From contig OY727094.1 of the NCBI GenBank assembly GCA_963402885.1, positions 250,501 to 314,500 on the forward strand: DNA of 64,000 nt, given 5' to 3'. This DNA is from Antedon bifida (lineage: Eukaryota > Echinodermata > Crinoidea > Comatulida > Antedonidae). Shown piece after piece: positions 25,463-44,350 of this stretch (its first letter is position 1; each line of letters opens with the position of its first letter). A model generated the notes under the pieces. It had not been told where the DNA came from and did not search any database. It was given only the letters and a program-made list of their open reading frames with translations. Both the position numbers and the translations under genes were made by a program.

Positions 25463-25821
25463 TTTGTTTGTATATATTGTAGTTGGCTCGATCCCAAAAG
25501 TTTGTAAACAAGTGTGAGATAATTTCATTTTTAAAATATGATCAGTTAGGTAAATATTATAGTATACAAAATAAAATGTAAATTATAAATTCAAATAGTA
25601 AATATAGTATTTTATAAAAAAAAGAAATAGTCTCTAATGACTGTATATAATAGTTTTGATTGTAGTGGAGAAACAATTTTTCAACAAACGAACAACGAAA
25701 TAGAGACGCTTGCGGTGAATACAAATCAAGATAAATCAGCAGCGTAAACATATCCTTTAAAATCGTCATTTTTAAGATCACATCTGATATTTTGAATTTT
25801 GATTATCATTAAATAATTAAG
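25463..25821. promoter_or_regulatory. Bidirectional promoter region DPH1 / SNRPD3
   Basis: Only ~360 bp separate the two start codons, which point away from each other, so both promoters must lie here or in untranslated exons. The segment is AT-rich and I see no clear TATA box or other named element. Confidence 0.55.
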
Positions 25822-26476
25822 ATGTCGATTGGTGTACCTATAAAAGTTTTACATGAGGCGGAGGGTCATGTTATTACTTTGGAAACAAACACCGGTGAAG
25901 TGTACAGGGGAAAGCTAATCGAAGCCGAAGATAACATGAATTGTCAAATGTCTAACATTACCGTAACATTTAGGGACGGCAGAGTGGCTCAACTTGAACA
26001 TGTATTTGTAAGGGGGAGTAAGATTAGGTTTCTTATCTTACCGGACATGTTAAAAAATGCCCCTATGTTTAAAACGAAGCAGAACAAAGGTGCCGGTGCA
26101 GGACGAGGAAAGTCCGCTATTCTCCGAGCTCAGGGTAAGTTGAAGCGATAAGAGTTGGTTCACCATTTCGTTTCCCGCATATAATATTTGTCAGACATTT
26201 CTTTCTTAATTAGGCCTAGGCTAGGTGTTCAGCCTGACCATAAAACTATATGCTAAAAATAAAATATGTTTGTTTTTTGTCTAGTCGCTGTTTTGATCCT
26301 CATTTTTAAATATAAAATTAGATTTTTAACGAATACAGAAAAGAAAGTAAATGATTTTTTAAAAACATGATTGTCTAGACTTTAAAATAATATGCAAACC
26401 TTTTACTTGTTTTACAGCTGCAAGAGGAAGAGGCAGAGGAGGTGGAAGGGGAAATGTTTTCCAAAAACGAAGATAA
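25822..26476 (+). CDS. SNRPD3: SNRPD3: small nuclear ribonucleoprotein Sm D3
   Basis: Exons 25822-26134 and 26418-26476 give 123 aa (human 126). The Sm1 and Sm2 motifs are intact ([36 protein letters not shown]). An RG-rich tail ([13 protein letters not shown]) ends in FQKRR, as in other SmD3 proteins; such arginines are symmetrically dimethylated by PRMT5 (family knowledge). SmD3 is one of seven Sm ring subunits of spliceosomal snRNPs. The second exon carries only the RG tail. Confidence 0.97.
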
Positions 26477-27180
26477 TGGCAAAGCTACGACAAAGACTTT
26501 TATATGTAGCATCAAGAAGGACATTAACTGTGCACTGGGTTTTGCAGCAAGTTTTAACTGGAAAAGCACAGCACATTTTATTATGGTTTTGGCCATTTAT
26601 AAATTGCATAACTATGTTGCTACAGTACAGAGATGATTAAAAAGAGAACACTCCATTTTTTAAGACAGAAAATTGTCATTGTATGTTTAGTTGCTATTTT
26701 TTTTAGTATCTTAAGCTAGTCGATTGTTGAATATGATTTTTAATGTACAGTTTCAGTATCCATTCAGTAATTAAAATTTGATAATATAATGCAATATGTC
26801 TGTTGTAATTTAATGTTTCTTTAGTTATATACAGTTGTTAAATTTCTGATTTGTTGATGACAATATGCTAGATTAGGATTCATAGATATTTGACAATTAC
26901 CAAAAAAAACCCCAATGACAACATGTCGTTTTTAAGAATACCAATATTTTAATCTGAAATATATTAACTGTATCAATAAAGTAACCAAGTAACAACACTG
27001 TTATATTACATACATTAAAAACAAATTTTTACAAGTATAACACTTGAGAATCGGAGGTGCAGCTTAAATCATCCTAGTATTCTTTTTCCATGGTGTAGAA
27101 GCAGTGACTATTCTATAAACCATCTTGATCAGTGTAAATTATATCCAGTTTCTGTACAGACAGTTTACATTTATTTTCAG
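26477..27180. other. Convergent 3' region between SNRPD3 and SANBR
   Basis: 3' UTRs of both genes, AT-rich; AATAAA at about 26977 is a candidate polyadenylation signal for SNRPD3. No repeat or additional gene is evident. Confidence 0.6.
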
Positions 27181-35406
<8,226 letters not shown>

Positions 35407-37408
35407 TTATAGTTCACAAAACAGACTGAAAATAATAATTACTTTCAATATTTTAAAATAGTAAAAAGAAGACCTCAATCAGTGTATGTTATTAGCAGAG
35501 GATGACTGCAATACTTTATCAACATTATGATTCTCCTTCAATGTTTTGAGATTTTGAAACTGTCCCATACAAGTCCTTGTACAGAATTGTGTTTCCCTGT
35601 GAATTATAAGATTTGCTTCTTTTTTTTTGTTGTTGAACTTTTGACCCAAATGCTTTTGAGTTCCTGTTGTAATTGTACAACCGCAGTCTTAAGTTACACA
35701 TTGAGTTAACATTATATTACTAAGCCTACACCACTACTTCAGGGATTTGCATTATGATTCGTATTCTGCGGTAAGTTACCATTTCATGTCTAAACAAATT
35801 TTATACTCATGAAGATTATAGAATAAGTTAAATTAAAGTGCTTAGATTATTATTGCACTGACTTTTATAGATATTGTTGTTGTAAATTTCTCACAACACT
35901 ATTAATTTAAGTGCAACAGGATGCATGCAGTCTAATCTTATTACTGTTATACTGAGACTCTTTCAATATATATATATATATACTGCATTTTGTATTCACT
36001 TGTGACTATCATTCAGAGCCAAGCACCTGAAGATTGAGTTCATACTCATGAAACAGCCTGTAGTGCAATAAAATGTTCAGTTGGTAATTTACTAGCGTCT
36101 TTATCATTTATATATATATATATATCTATCTGGAGCCAAATTATGTAATGAACATGGATAAACACTGTTGGCCTAATTTTATGCTCAATACATGTCTAAG
36201 TTCAACTAATAATGCTAAAAAAAACTAAAACTGATTTCTAGTTTTTATTAATATGGTCATTGACTCAATTTTCGAAAATTCCTGCCTTGATAGTTACTAT
36301 AGAAAAAAAGTGAAATGCTAAGAAAATTGCTTGGTCTCTCTTTCATATAGGCCTAGCTAGTGTAGTCTACATCTCTGTTGCCCAATTCATTTTTGATATT
36401 ATACAGTTTTTAAATCTTTTAGTGTTAATAGTTTGTCCTTGCGTTTTTGTTTGTTTTGGTGTTGCATCTTCTTAATTAATCCTCTTGTTAATTTTATTTC
36501 ATCAAAACCAACAGCAACGAAAGTTGCCACAGGTATAAAACAGATACAATAAATACTACCATGTATATGGTAAAAATTAGCCTATTGAGCACATATAATG
36601 TTGGTCGAGTGCCTCTCTGTTTTAAAAGTGTAAACTCCAAATGAATTAGGCCTAGGCCTAGTATTATTATTAATTAGCCAAGGCCTATCCTTTCTTGGCT
36701 AGGCTAGGAAGATTATTGAATCCTAGGCCTAATAAAAAAAGCCAGGACTATAACTAAGGACTACTAGGCCTAGCTAGGCTAGGAAGGAGTGGGACTAGGC
36801 TACTACTAGGTAGGCCTAGTAGAGTAGGCTGGTAGTATGCCTACCTAGCCTAAGCCTTAGCTAGTAGGCCTAGGCCTACTAGTACTTGCCTAGGCCTAGT
36901 ACTACTAGTTTATTTATTTAGGCTAACTAGGCTAGTACTAGCCTAGCTAGCTAGCTAGGCCCGGATCAGGTGCCGTTTTCGGCCACCTCGACTTATATGG
37001 ACTATACCATTATTATGATAGGGGTGTGGTGTATTATGTTTTATGTAGAGAAGGTAGCTTAGCCTAGCCTAGGCCTAGGCCGGGATTTATAGGTAGAGTG
37101 TAGTACTAGTAGGCTAGCTAGCTACTAGTACTAGCTAGGCCCAAGTTAGTAGTAGGCTAGTAGGTAAACCCACTTCATAAATGTTGTATGGACACAGTAG
37201 GCCTACATACCATGCTGCTACGTACCTACGAACCGTTTATAAACAAAACAAAAACCGTCCGTCGCAACCGTGTCATGTACCAATCTTCTTCCCGCGACCT
37301 TGTTTTTTGTTGTGGGATATGATGACGAATCTGTCAATCATTGATGTTTGATAGCGCCCTCCACAATTTTACTGTCAACAAAGATTCTACACTATCTTTG
37401 CTCTGTCA
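35407..37408. other. Upstream of SANBR; low-complexity GGCCTA tract
   Basis: AT microsatellites at ~35970-35985 and ~36110-36124, then from ~36640 to 37160 a dense low-complexity run of TAGGCCTAG/CTAGCTAG words. No gene is seen. The SANBR promoter should lie just above 35406. Confidence 0.6.
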
Positions 37409-37409
37409 A

Positions 37410-40400
37410 TACAATACAATACAATACAATTTAATGGATTCACTTGAGTAACAGTGGCACACGTTAGACAATACCTAACGGTGCATCCAAAACAAAATTA
37501 AAAAGAAAAAAGAGATCTAGTCTCACTGACAAAGTACAAATTAAAAGCAATTAATATACAGTTAAAAACAAAAAAAAAACAATTTAAACATTATTTGCAG
37601 GGTTATTTAAAATTTCAGTTCGTTTTTTCCAAGAGTCTTTTAAATAAATCTTACAAAACTTGTCAAAAATTGAACCAAGTGTGGCATTCTCAGAAAATAA
37701 ATCATCAAGTAAATAGTGAAGTTTTAGGTCAGCAGAACAATTTGTAAATATGTCCCAGTACTCTTGTAGATTGTTTTCATATAAAGAATTTTTAATTTCA
37801 TCAAACACCTTATACCTAATATTATTTAATCCAGGACATTCTAAAAGGAAATGTTTAATATTTTCAATTGACCCATTAATACATAATTTACAACAACCAT
37901 TGAAATTCTCGTGCCAACCAATCTTTCTTCCTTCAAGATCCAAACAGTTAGACCTAGCTTTAAATTTTAAATTTACTCCTTTGAAGTCAATTTTGTCATC
38001 CAAGTATTTTTCGAATGATGGTTTATCTTTATACATTAAATAATTGTTTAATGTTGATTTCTTTTGGGCTCTTTCGAACCATTCTCGATCATCATTATTG
38101 CAATTTACTGGCATAAAATTTAACGAAAGGTCAACTGATGGATCTATATTAAAATAATTACACAAATCGTATTTTGAAAGTAGGCATCGAATATGGCTTA
38201 GCCACTTCCATTTCAGGTTATTTTGATTTTGCATGATTGCTTTGAAGAGTAGACGTGGCCACCTATCATCATCTAAGTTCTTCAACCGTTGGAAATATTT
38301 TATTCTAAAGTTGTTATGTATAGTGGCAAGTGAGTACCATCCTAGGTCACCATAGAGAGCTTCTTTAGCTGTATTTCTAGGTGCTTTTAGAATTATCCTT
38401 GCCATTTGATACTGAAGGTTTTCTATTTTTTCAGATTTCCCTCCACTTAACCAAACGGAGCATCCATAATTGATAGTGGGCAGGCCAATCACTCTCCAAA
38501 GCAAATCACCAAAATACACTCTATTAAAATCATCTTGGTTGTAAATTATAGATTTTATGTATGCAATTATCCTATTACCTTTCATTAGGACTTCCTCAAC
38601 ATGTTGTGAATCGGTGTTAACGTTAGAGATGTAGATCCCAAGATATTTATAAGAATTAGTTTCCGTAATGTAGTGGTTTCCTAATTTCCACTTTTTATAT
38701 TTGTTTGTCCGTTGTCCGGTGATGAGGACATTGGATTTGTTAAAATTAAAAGCAAGCTTCCACTTTCTGGAAAATTCACTTGCTGTTTGGAGAAGAAGGT
38801 TCAATTCTCTTTCGTCATCACCGATTAACACTACATCGTCAGCCCAAAAGAGAGCTCCAATTCTAACATCAAATATGTTTACTCCAAGGTCTTTGGTACG
38901 TATCATTGTTCTAAGTTCATTTATGAAGATGGAAAATAAAATTGGGGATAGTGAACACCCTTGTTTTACACCTTCTTCAATGTTAAAAAAGTCAGTTTCA
39001 ATATCACCAAACCTAACTTTACCTTTTACATTCATATAAAGATTCTTAATAATTTCTAGCATATTACCCCTAATACCTATTCTCTTAACAGCTGAAAAAA
39101 GTCCATCTCTCCAAACAGTGTCAAATGCTTTCTTAAAATCCAAAAAAGCGAGAAATGTTTTTTTCCCTTCTGATTGTCTTGCACTTATAATGCTCTTAAG
39201 TGTGAAGATGTGATCTTCACATCTTCTTTCTGCTCTAAAACCACCCTGAACTTCGCTCAAGAGGTTGAATTCTTCAATGAAGTTTGACACTGTTTGGGAG
39301 ATGATACGGTTATAAACTTTAGCAACACATGAGTTAAGCGTTATACCCCTGTAGTTGTTTAGATCTCTAGGATCACCTTTTTTTAAGAGCGGAATTATAG
39401 TACCCATGTTCCAATCATTTGGGATAGTTTTAAGTTCACATAACCTCTTAAATAGATTAAACAATGAATTTGTAAGAGCATGACCTCCATTTTTTAACAT
39501 TTCATTTGTTATCGTATCTAAGCCAGGACTTTTGTTGTTTTTGCAATGTTTGATTGCATTGGCAACGTCATCGAAAGTGAGATTAAGTTCATCTAGGTTA
39601 TTATCATTATCCCAGTTACAGTCTGGATTATCATCCTCTTCTAAATACATGGATAAATGATCATCATTTGATATTAAATTGGTTTTACCTAGGTTCTTAT
39701 AATATTCGGCTATTGATGATTTCATCGTTTCCCTATCAGACGTTACATTCTGTGTGTTAGGAATAATAATAGAGTTTGCTTTGTTGTTTTTCTGTTTACC
39801 TTTTAACATCGACCAAAAATCACTACATTGGGCGCCACCCTTTTCAGCAAGCTTTGTACATTTATTTATTCGATTAAGCATGATTTTCTTATTTATTATT
39901 AATTTGCATTCTTTGCGTTTAAGCTGATAATGGTTCCATAATGTATTACACCTATCTTTATCGAAGTCAATATTATCTTTGTTCTTGGAATAATGGCGGT
40001 GCGCTTGACAGGCGTTTCGTCTTTCCAAAATTAACCCTTCAATTTCTTTATCAAACCATGGTTTGTGTTTTTTAGATTTTGATCTGTAACCAAAGCAACA
40101 TTCAGCAGTGGATATGATATTATCTTTCCACTGACTCCATGCTTCATCTGCATTTAAATTTGAAGGATTCCAATTTACAAATTTAGTTTTAATAGCTTGC
40201 TGAAATGGTTCCCAATTTTGATCTCGGTTTATATTCCAGTAAGTTTGTTTACTATCAATATGAACCGTATCATTCTTCTTGTTATATTCATGTTTTAGGT
40301 CAATAATAATTACATTGTGGTCGCTACCCAAGTGGTACAGACAATTGTCATCGATTAAAAATTCGTTAATTTTTTCGTAAATATTAAAGGTCACAAGACC

Positions 40401-40425
40401 ATAATCTAATCTAATCAATAAAAAT
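37410..40425 (-). mobile_element. 5'-truncated LINE (non-LTR retrotransposon)
   Basis: Minus-strand copy carrying one long ORF (separate entry) and ending at a 3' tail of TTGTA repeats (plus strand AATACAATACAATACAATAC, ~37410-37430). The 5' end is cut inside the endonuclease domain: upstream of the ORF the frame is closed by a TGA within 12 bases and no more endonuclease sequence follows. Truncation and tandem-repeat tail are hallmarks of target-primed reverse transcription. Confidence 0.9.
37584..40418 (-). CDS. LINE endonuclease (partial)–reverse transcriptase ORF
   Basis: 944 codons with no stop or frameshift. The N-terminus keeps only the end of the AP-endonuclease (RLDYGLV … LGSDHNVIIIDL). 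Reverse transcriptase follows at ~residues 300-600: NYRGITLNSCVAKVYNR, LDFKKAFDTVWRDGLF, EGVKQGCSLSPILFS and the catalytic box WADD, a variant of the usual FADD/YADD (LFWADDVVLIGDD). Near the C-terminus a zinc-knuckle-like CCKLC…HFLLECP motif resembles those of Jockey/CR1/I-type LINEs. The clade is unresolved. The first codon is TTG/ATT-like, so the ORF has no proper start because of truncation. Intactness implies a young insertion. Confidence 0.9.
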   Translation of the reverse strand: MIRLDYGLVTFNIYEKINEFLIDDNCLYHLGSDHNVIIIDLKHEYNKKNDTVHIDSKQTYWNINRDQNWEPFQQAIKTKFVNWNPSNLNADEAWSQWKDNIISTAECCFGYRSKSKKHKPWFDKEIEGLILERRNACQAHRHYSKNKDNIDFDKDRCNTLWNHYQLKRKECKLIINKKIMLNRINKCTKLAEKGGAQCSDFWSMLKGKQKNNKANSIIIPNTQNVTSDRETMKSSIAEYYKNLGKTNLISNDDHLSMYLEEDDNPDCNWDNDNNLDELNLTFDDVANAIKHCKNNKSPGLDTITNEMLKNGGHALTNSLFNLFKRLCELKTIPNDWNMGTIIPLLKKGDPRDLNNYRGITLNSCVAKVYNRIISQTVSNFIEEFNLLSEVQGGFRAERRCEDHIFTLKSIISARQSEGKKTFLAFLDFKKAFDTVWRDGLFSAVKRIGIRGNMLEIIKNLYMNVKGKVRFGDIETDFFNIEEGVKQGCSLSPILFSIFINELRTMIRTKDLGVNIFDVRIGALFWADDVVLIGDDERELNLLLQTASEFSRKWKLAFNFNKSNVLITGQRTNKYKKWKLGNHYITETNSYKYLGIYISNVNTDSQHVEEVLMKGNRIIAYIKSIIYNQDDFNRVYFGDLLWRVIGLPTINYGCSVWLSGGKSEKIENLQYQMARIILKAPRNTAKEALYGDLGWYSLATIHNNFRIKYFQRLKNLDDDRWPRLLFKAIMQNQNNLKWKWLSHIRCLLSKYDLCNYFNIDPSVDLSLNFMPVNCNNDDREWFERAQKKSTLNNYLMYKDKPSFEKYLDDKIDFKGVNLKFKARSNCLDLEGRKIGWHENFNGCCKLCINGSIENIKHFLLECPGLNNIRYKVFDEIKNSLYENNLQEYWDIFTNCSADLKLHYLLDDLFSENATLGSIFDKFCKIYLKDSWKKRTEILNNPANNV

Positions 40426-41529
40426 CAGATGACCACCCACAGGTTGGTGGATCGTCGCTATCATCCATATCGAGGTATATTCAGAACGTCATTCTGACGA
40501 CTGGAGCATTCTCTACTTCTCTACGGAGCGCCATTTTTAACTTCAGAAATAGAAATAGTACTACGGTAACTGGTCCAGTGGATCAAATTTGGCACCGGTG
40601 GAGCACAGTGATATAGAATAGAAATAAGTCACTAATTTAAATATATTTTCGTATGTTAATACACTGTGCTCAAGTGGACCCAATTTGGCACAAGAGGAGC
40701 ACAGTGATATAAATAGAAATAAAATCACTAAAATGTTATATCTCATTCGTATGTTAATACACTGTGCTCAAGTGGACCCAATTTATAATGAATAAGAAAT
40801 AATTAGTAGTTTTTTTTAAGTCGCCTCCATTTTACTTATTCAGGATGGATATAGTATTATCATACTACATGTATAAACATTTAGTACTACAAGCACTACT
40901 GATTTCAATATGGTACTATATAAAAGAATCATTACAAAATATGATTTATAATTTTTCTTTCGGTAATAAAAAGAAAAGTGAAATAGATTGAATCATGGTT
41001 TTGGTATTTGCCTCTTATATATAAAAATATATTTTATAAAAAAATAATATATGACGTATAAATGCATACACATTATGTTGACCATATTTTAGAAAATAAT
41101 ATAGGCCTAGCGCTTATTAAATAATATGAAATTATATTTTAAAGATGTATTATCCCCCAAAAACATGAACAATGAAAATTACTAAAATCAAACTTTCCGT
41201 AGAAAGAAAAACTCCAAAACAATGTTTTCACTTATAAAAAGACAAAATAAACGGTTAAATTCAACCAATTTGACTATTTTTGCTTTAAATGTTTTCAAGT
41301 AAATTTTTTTTTTCCGAGTATTAAAATGTTTTTTTCAGGGAGACAATAAATCTTTAAATAATTATTATATATTAACCCACCATATTATATTATGTTTTTT
41401 ATTCACTAATTGTGTACAATGACTGTAGCCAAATGATGTATATAGTATTGGTGCTCTTTCTTTGGCTACGGTACCCTAGGGGGAAAAGAGCGTTTTAGAC
41501 CAGCCACAAACACCTATACACAAGGCTGT

Positions 41530-41960
41530 GGTAGGCGTAAGTTGATTGGTGGAATGTTTGTGAATATTTATTACGTTTAATCATGTGACACGTCATCATA
41601 ACGAGGCGGTCATTATAATGTGTGCGCGTTGTCCGCGTCGTTTATAAGGTGCGGACATTGATTATGTAGGCCAATAGAATGTGGATATCCGTAAGTTGAT
41701 TAGTGGAATGTTTGTGAATATTTGAAGACGTTTGTCATGTGACACGTCTTCATAACGAGGTTGTCATTCATAGGCGTATACGTACGCAGTGACGGTGTGC
41801 GTTTATACACATCAACAAGTGTATACGTACGGACATTGAATGTGTAGGCCGATCAGATTGGTTTGTGAATATTTTACTGTGTTTGCCATGTGACACGTCT
41901 TCATAACCAGGCTGTCATCACAATGTGTACGCAATGACATACACGTGAGAATGTGTGTAT
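41530..41960. repeat. ~160-bp tandem repeat, ~2.7 units
   Basis: Units carry GGAATGTTTGTGAATATTT, CATGTGACACGTC and ATAACGAGG in the same order at ~41550, ~41705 and ~41865. They are diverged from each other and lie within the large inverted-repeat element. Confidence 0.75.
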
Positions 41961-42377
41961 ACGCTTAAACCTACTACATACAGAAAATGTGTAATATTTT
42001 ATATTATACAATTATTACAGGTTTCAGGTGATGTATTATTTCCAAGGAATTGTAATAAAAGTTTTTACGAGATAAAAGAAGAGAATTGATGAATTATTAT
42101 TTTAAAAGTATTTTTACATCAATTAAGCATATTTGAATACCTACCGGTACATGTTCGACAATACTGTGTCACATATCTCTCTTTAAAAAAAACAATATTC
42201 ATCAAAATAAAAATATCCATCGAGGTTCGAACCCCAGCCGATAGCACTCAAAACTGAGCATTACCCGTTACGCCACCAAGTACACGACTGAAAAGCTGAT
42301 AATAGTCTATTTATACGTGTATTACGTAATTGATCATTACGTCATAAATATCATATTAACCTTACTAAAACCAAAAT

Positions 42378-42660
42378 GATCAGTTAGCTCAGTCGTCTGA
42401 GCGTCGTGTTAACAACACGTATGTCGTGGGTTCGATTCCCACGCTGGTCGGTGGAATAGAGTTAAGGCTATGCGAGCCACTGTGTTTGGGGTTCACAGAT
42501 CATACGTCCCCCTTTCCACCACACATCATGAGGCGAAAACATCAATGCATCTGGTGATGTGGTGGAAACGACCCCAAAAGGCTGTGGCAGGGCATTAGTG
42601 CTGAGGCAGGGAGAGCACATTTACCATCTTTTTTTTTTTGGCTCTCCCCAACTGCTTTGA
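42378..42660 (+). repeat. SINE-like unit with tRNA-like head (copy 1)
   Basis: 42378-42450 folds as a full tRNA cloverleaf: acceptor GATCAGT/GCTGGTC, D-arm GCTC/GAGC, anticodon loop TTAACAA (AAC), T-arm GTGGG TTCGATT CCCAC. It continues into a ~200-bp body containing CATCAATGCATCTGGTGATG and ends at a T-rich tract. An inverted tRNA-like segment (GGGGTTCGAACCTCG on the minus strand) lies at ~42222-42290. Confidence 0.75.
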
Positions 42661-44077
42661 TGGTTTAAATTTTATGTTTAGCGCCCTCAATTTATTTAAT
42701 GTAAAAAAAAAAGGGAATTAATTCTCTTCGTTGCGTGTTTAGAAGAGAATTAATTTTATCTCATCGTAGTTTGGTATGCCGTGCGTTTGTTATGCAAATG
42801 AGTGTGCACATGTGCTGTGGGAAAGATGGTATTGTTAGTCATTCGCGATCAACACACAACACTGTTAAATTTTTATTTTAATCTTTTGCATTAGAATTGT
42901 AATTCTACCGTTACACATTATAGTGTACTTTTATTGTAGGCCTATACTAATATGTTGTGAATAAAAGTTTATTGTAGAATAAATAAATAAATAAATAAAT
43001 AAACATGTTTTAAGCAGATCTTCGAAATTGAAGCATAATTATGAAGTCGAGTTTTTTAAAACCAAACCTAAAATTCGCATCTGGATAGTTGAAATTTAAC
43101 ATTCTAATTATCAAAAGTGATAATTGTAATTGTTTTCTAAATTATAGAAATATTAAAATTAGTAAGTAGGCTTTTGTGTGCTCGCTCTGTTTGTATTTCA
43201 TAATTTTGTTTTGTTGAATTACCGTCACGGCCGCGTGCATTACATGTCTCACACTTGGGAAACAATCACCATTGTATGGCTGGTCCTGAAGACATATATT
43301 TCGTTTCATAATTTCCGGGGACTAAGCTTTCATTCTTAGCTCTGCCCCAACCATGGTGAGCTTAACTGGAGAATTAATATTTAATTTCATATTTCAATAA
43401 ATATTTTTTCAAAATTGTCTTTGCTCAACCCCAATCATGGTGGGGTAGTGAAGACTCTTATATATCATGTTTCAAAATACTATAGGTGTCATTTCTGGGG
43501 ACCTTGTAGTTATTTTAAACAGTTTGGTATGCCGTACGTTGTTAGGCAAATGAGTTTGTGCAGGTGTAGTGGGGAAGATGGCATTGTTAGTCATTCGCGG
43601 TGAACACGCCACAAAATTAAATTTAAAAGTTAAATTTTGATTTTGCTAATCTTTATTAGAAATTCAAATCATGTAAAGATACAATTTTCCGGGCGGGAAC
43701 CTAGAAGCTCCCCTCCTTTAGTTTGCAAAAGTAATCTTGAAAAGAACCCCATGCGGAAAAGAAGCTTACTCGTTGAAAAGAAGCCCACCGTACCCAAGAA
43801 TACTAACAAATGAGGAACACCTGGGCTCTTTTTGGGGTTTTATGGTGTCTATTTAATTGAAAAATGAATGCCATACAAAATTAAAAAAAAAAAAATATTC
43901 ATAAAAAATATACCCGTCAAGGTTCGAACCCCAGCTGATAGCACTCAAAACTGAGCATTACCCGTTGCACCACAAACTGAAACATGACTGAACAGCTGAT
44001 AATAGTCTATTTATACGTGTATTACGTAATTCATCATTACGTCATAAATATCCTATTAACCTTGCTGAAACCAAAAT

Positions 44078-44350
44078 GATCAGTTGGCTCAGTCGTCTGA
44101 GCGTCGTGTTAACACACGTATGTCGTGGGTTCGATTCCCACGCTGGTCGGTGGAATAGAGTTAAGGCTATGCGAGCCACTGTGTTTGGGGTTCACAGATC
44201 ATACGTCCCCCTTTCCACCACACATCATGAGGCGACAACATCAATGCATCTGGTGATGTGGTGGAAACGACCCCAAAAGGCTGTGGCAGGGCCTTAGTGC
44301 TGAGGCAGGGAGAGCACATTTACCATCTTTTTTTTTTGGCTCTCGCCAAC
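44078..44350 (+). repeat. SINE-like unit with tRNA-like head (copy 2)
   Basis: Same structure as copy 1, 1.7 kb downstream, within the second ~850-bp module. One base is missing in the anticodon loop, so it cannot be a functional tRNA. The inverted tRNA-like partner is at ~43915-43990. Confidence 0.75.

Noticed and set aside
26375..26640. Several 64-82-codon frames around SNRPD3 exon 2
   Set aside because: Only the frame giving the RG-rich SmD3 tail continues the Sm domain across the intron; the rest are shadows or 3' UTR.
42378..42450. A tRNA-Val(AAC) gene
   Set aside because: It folds as a cloverleaf, but the sequence is unlike animal tRNA-Val, it is fused to a SINE-like body, and a second copy at 44078 has a broken anticodon loop.
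44076..44297. 73-codon frame over the SINE-like unit
   Set aside because: It is a translation of the tRNA-derived repeat.
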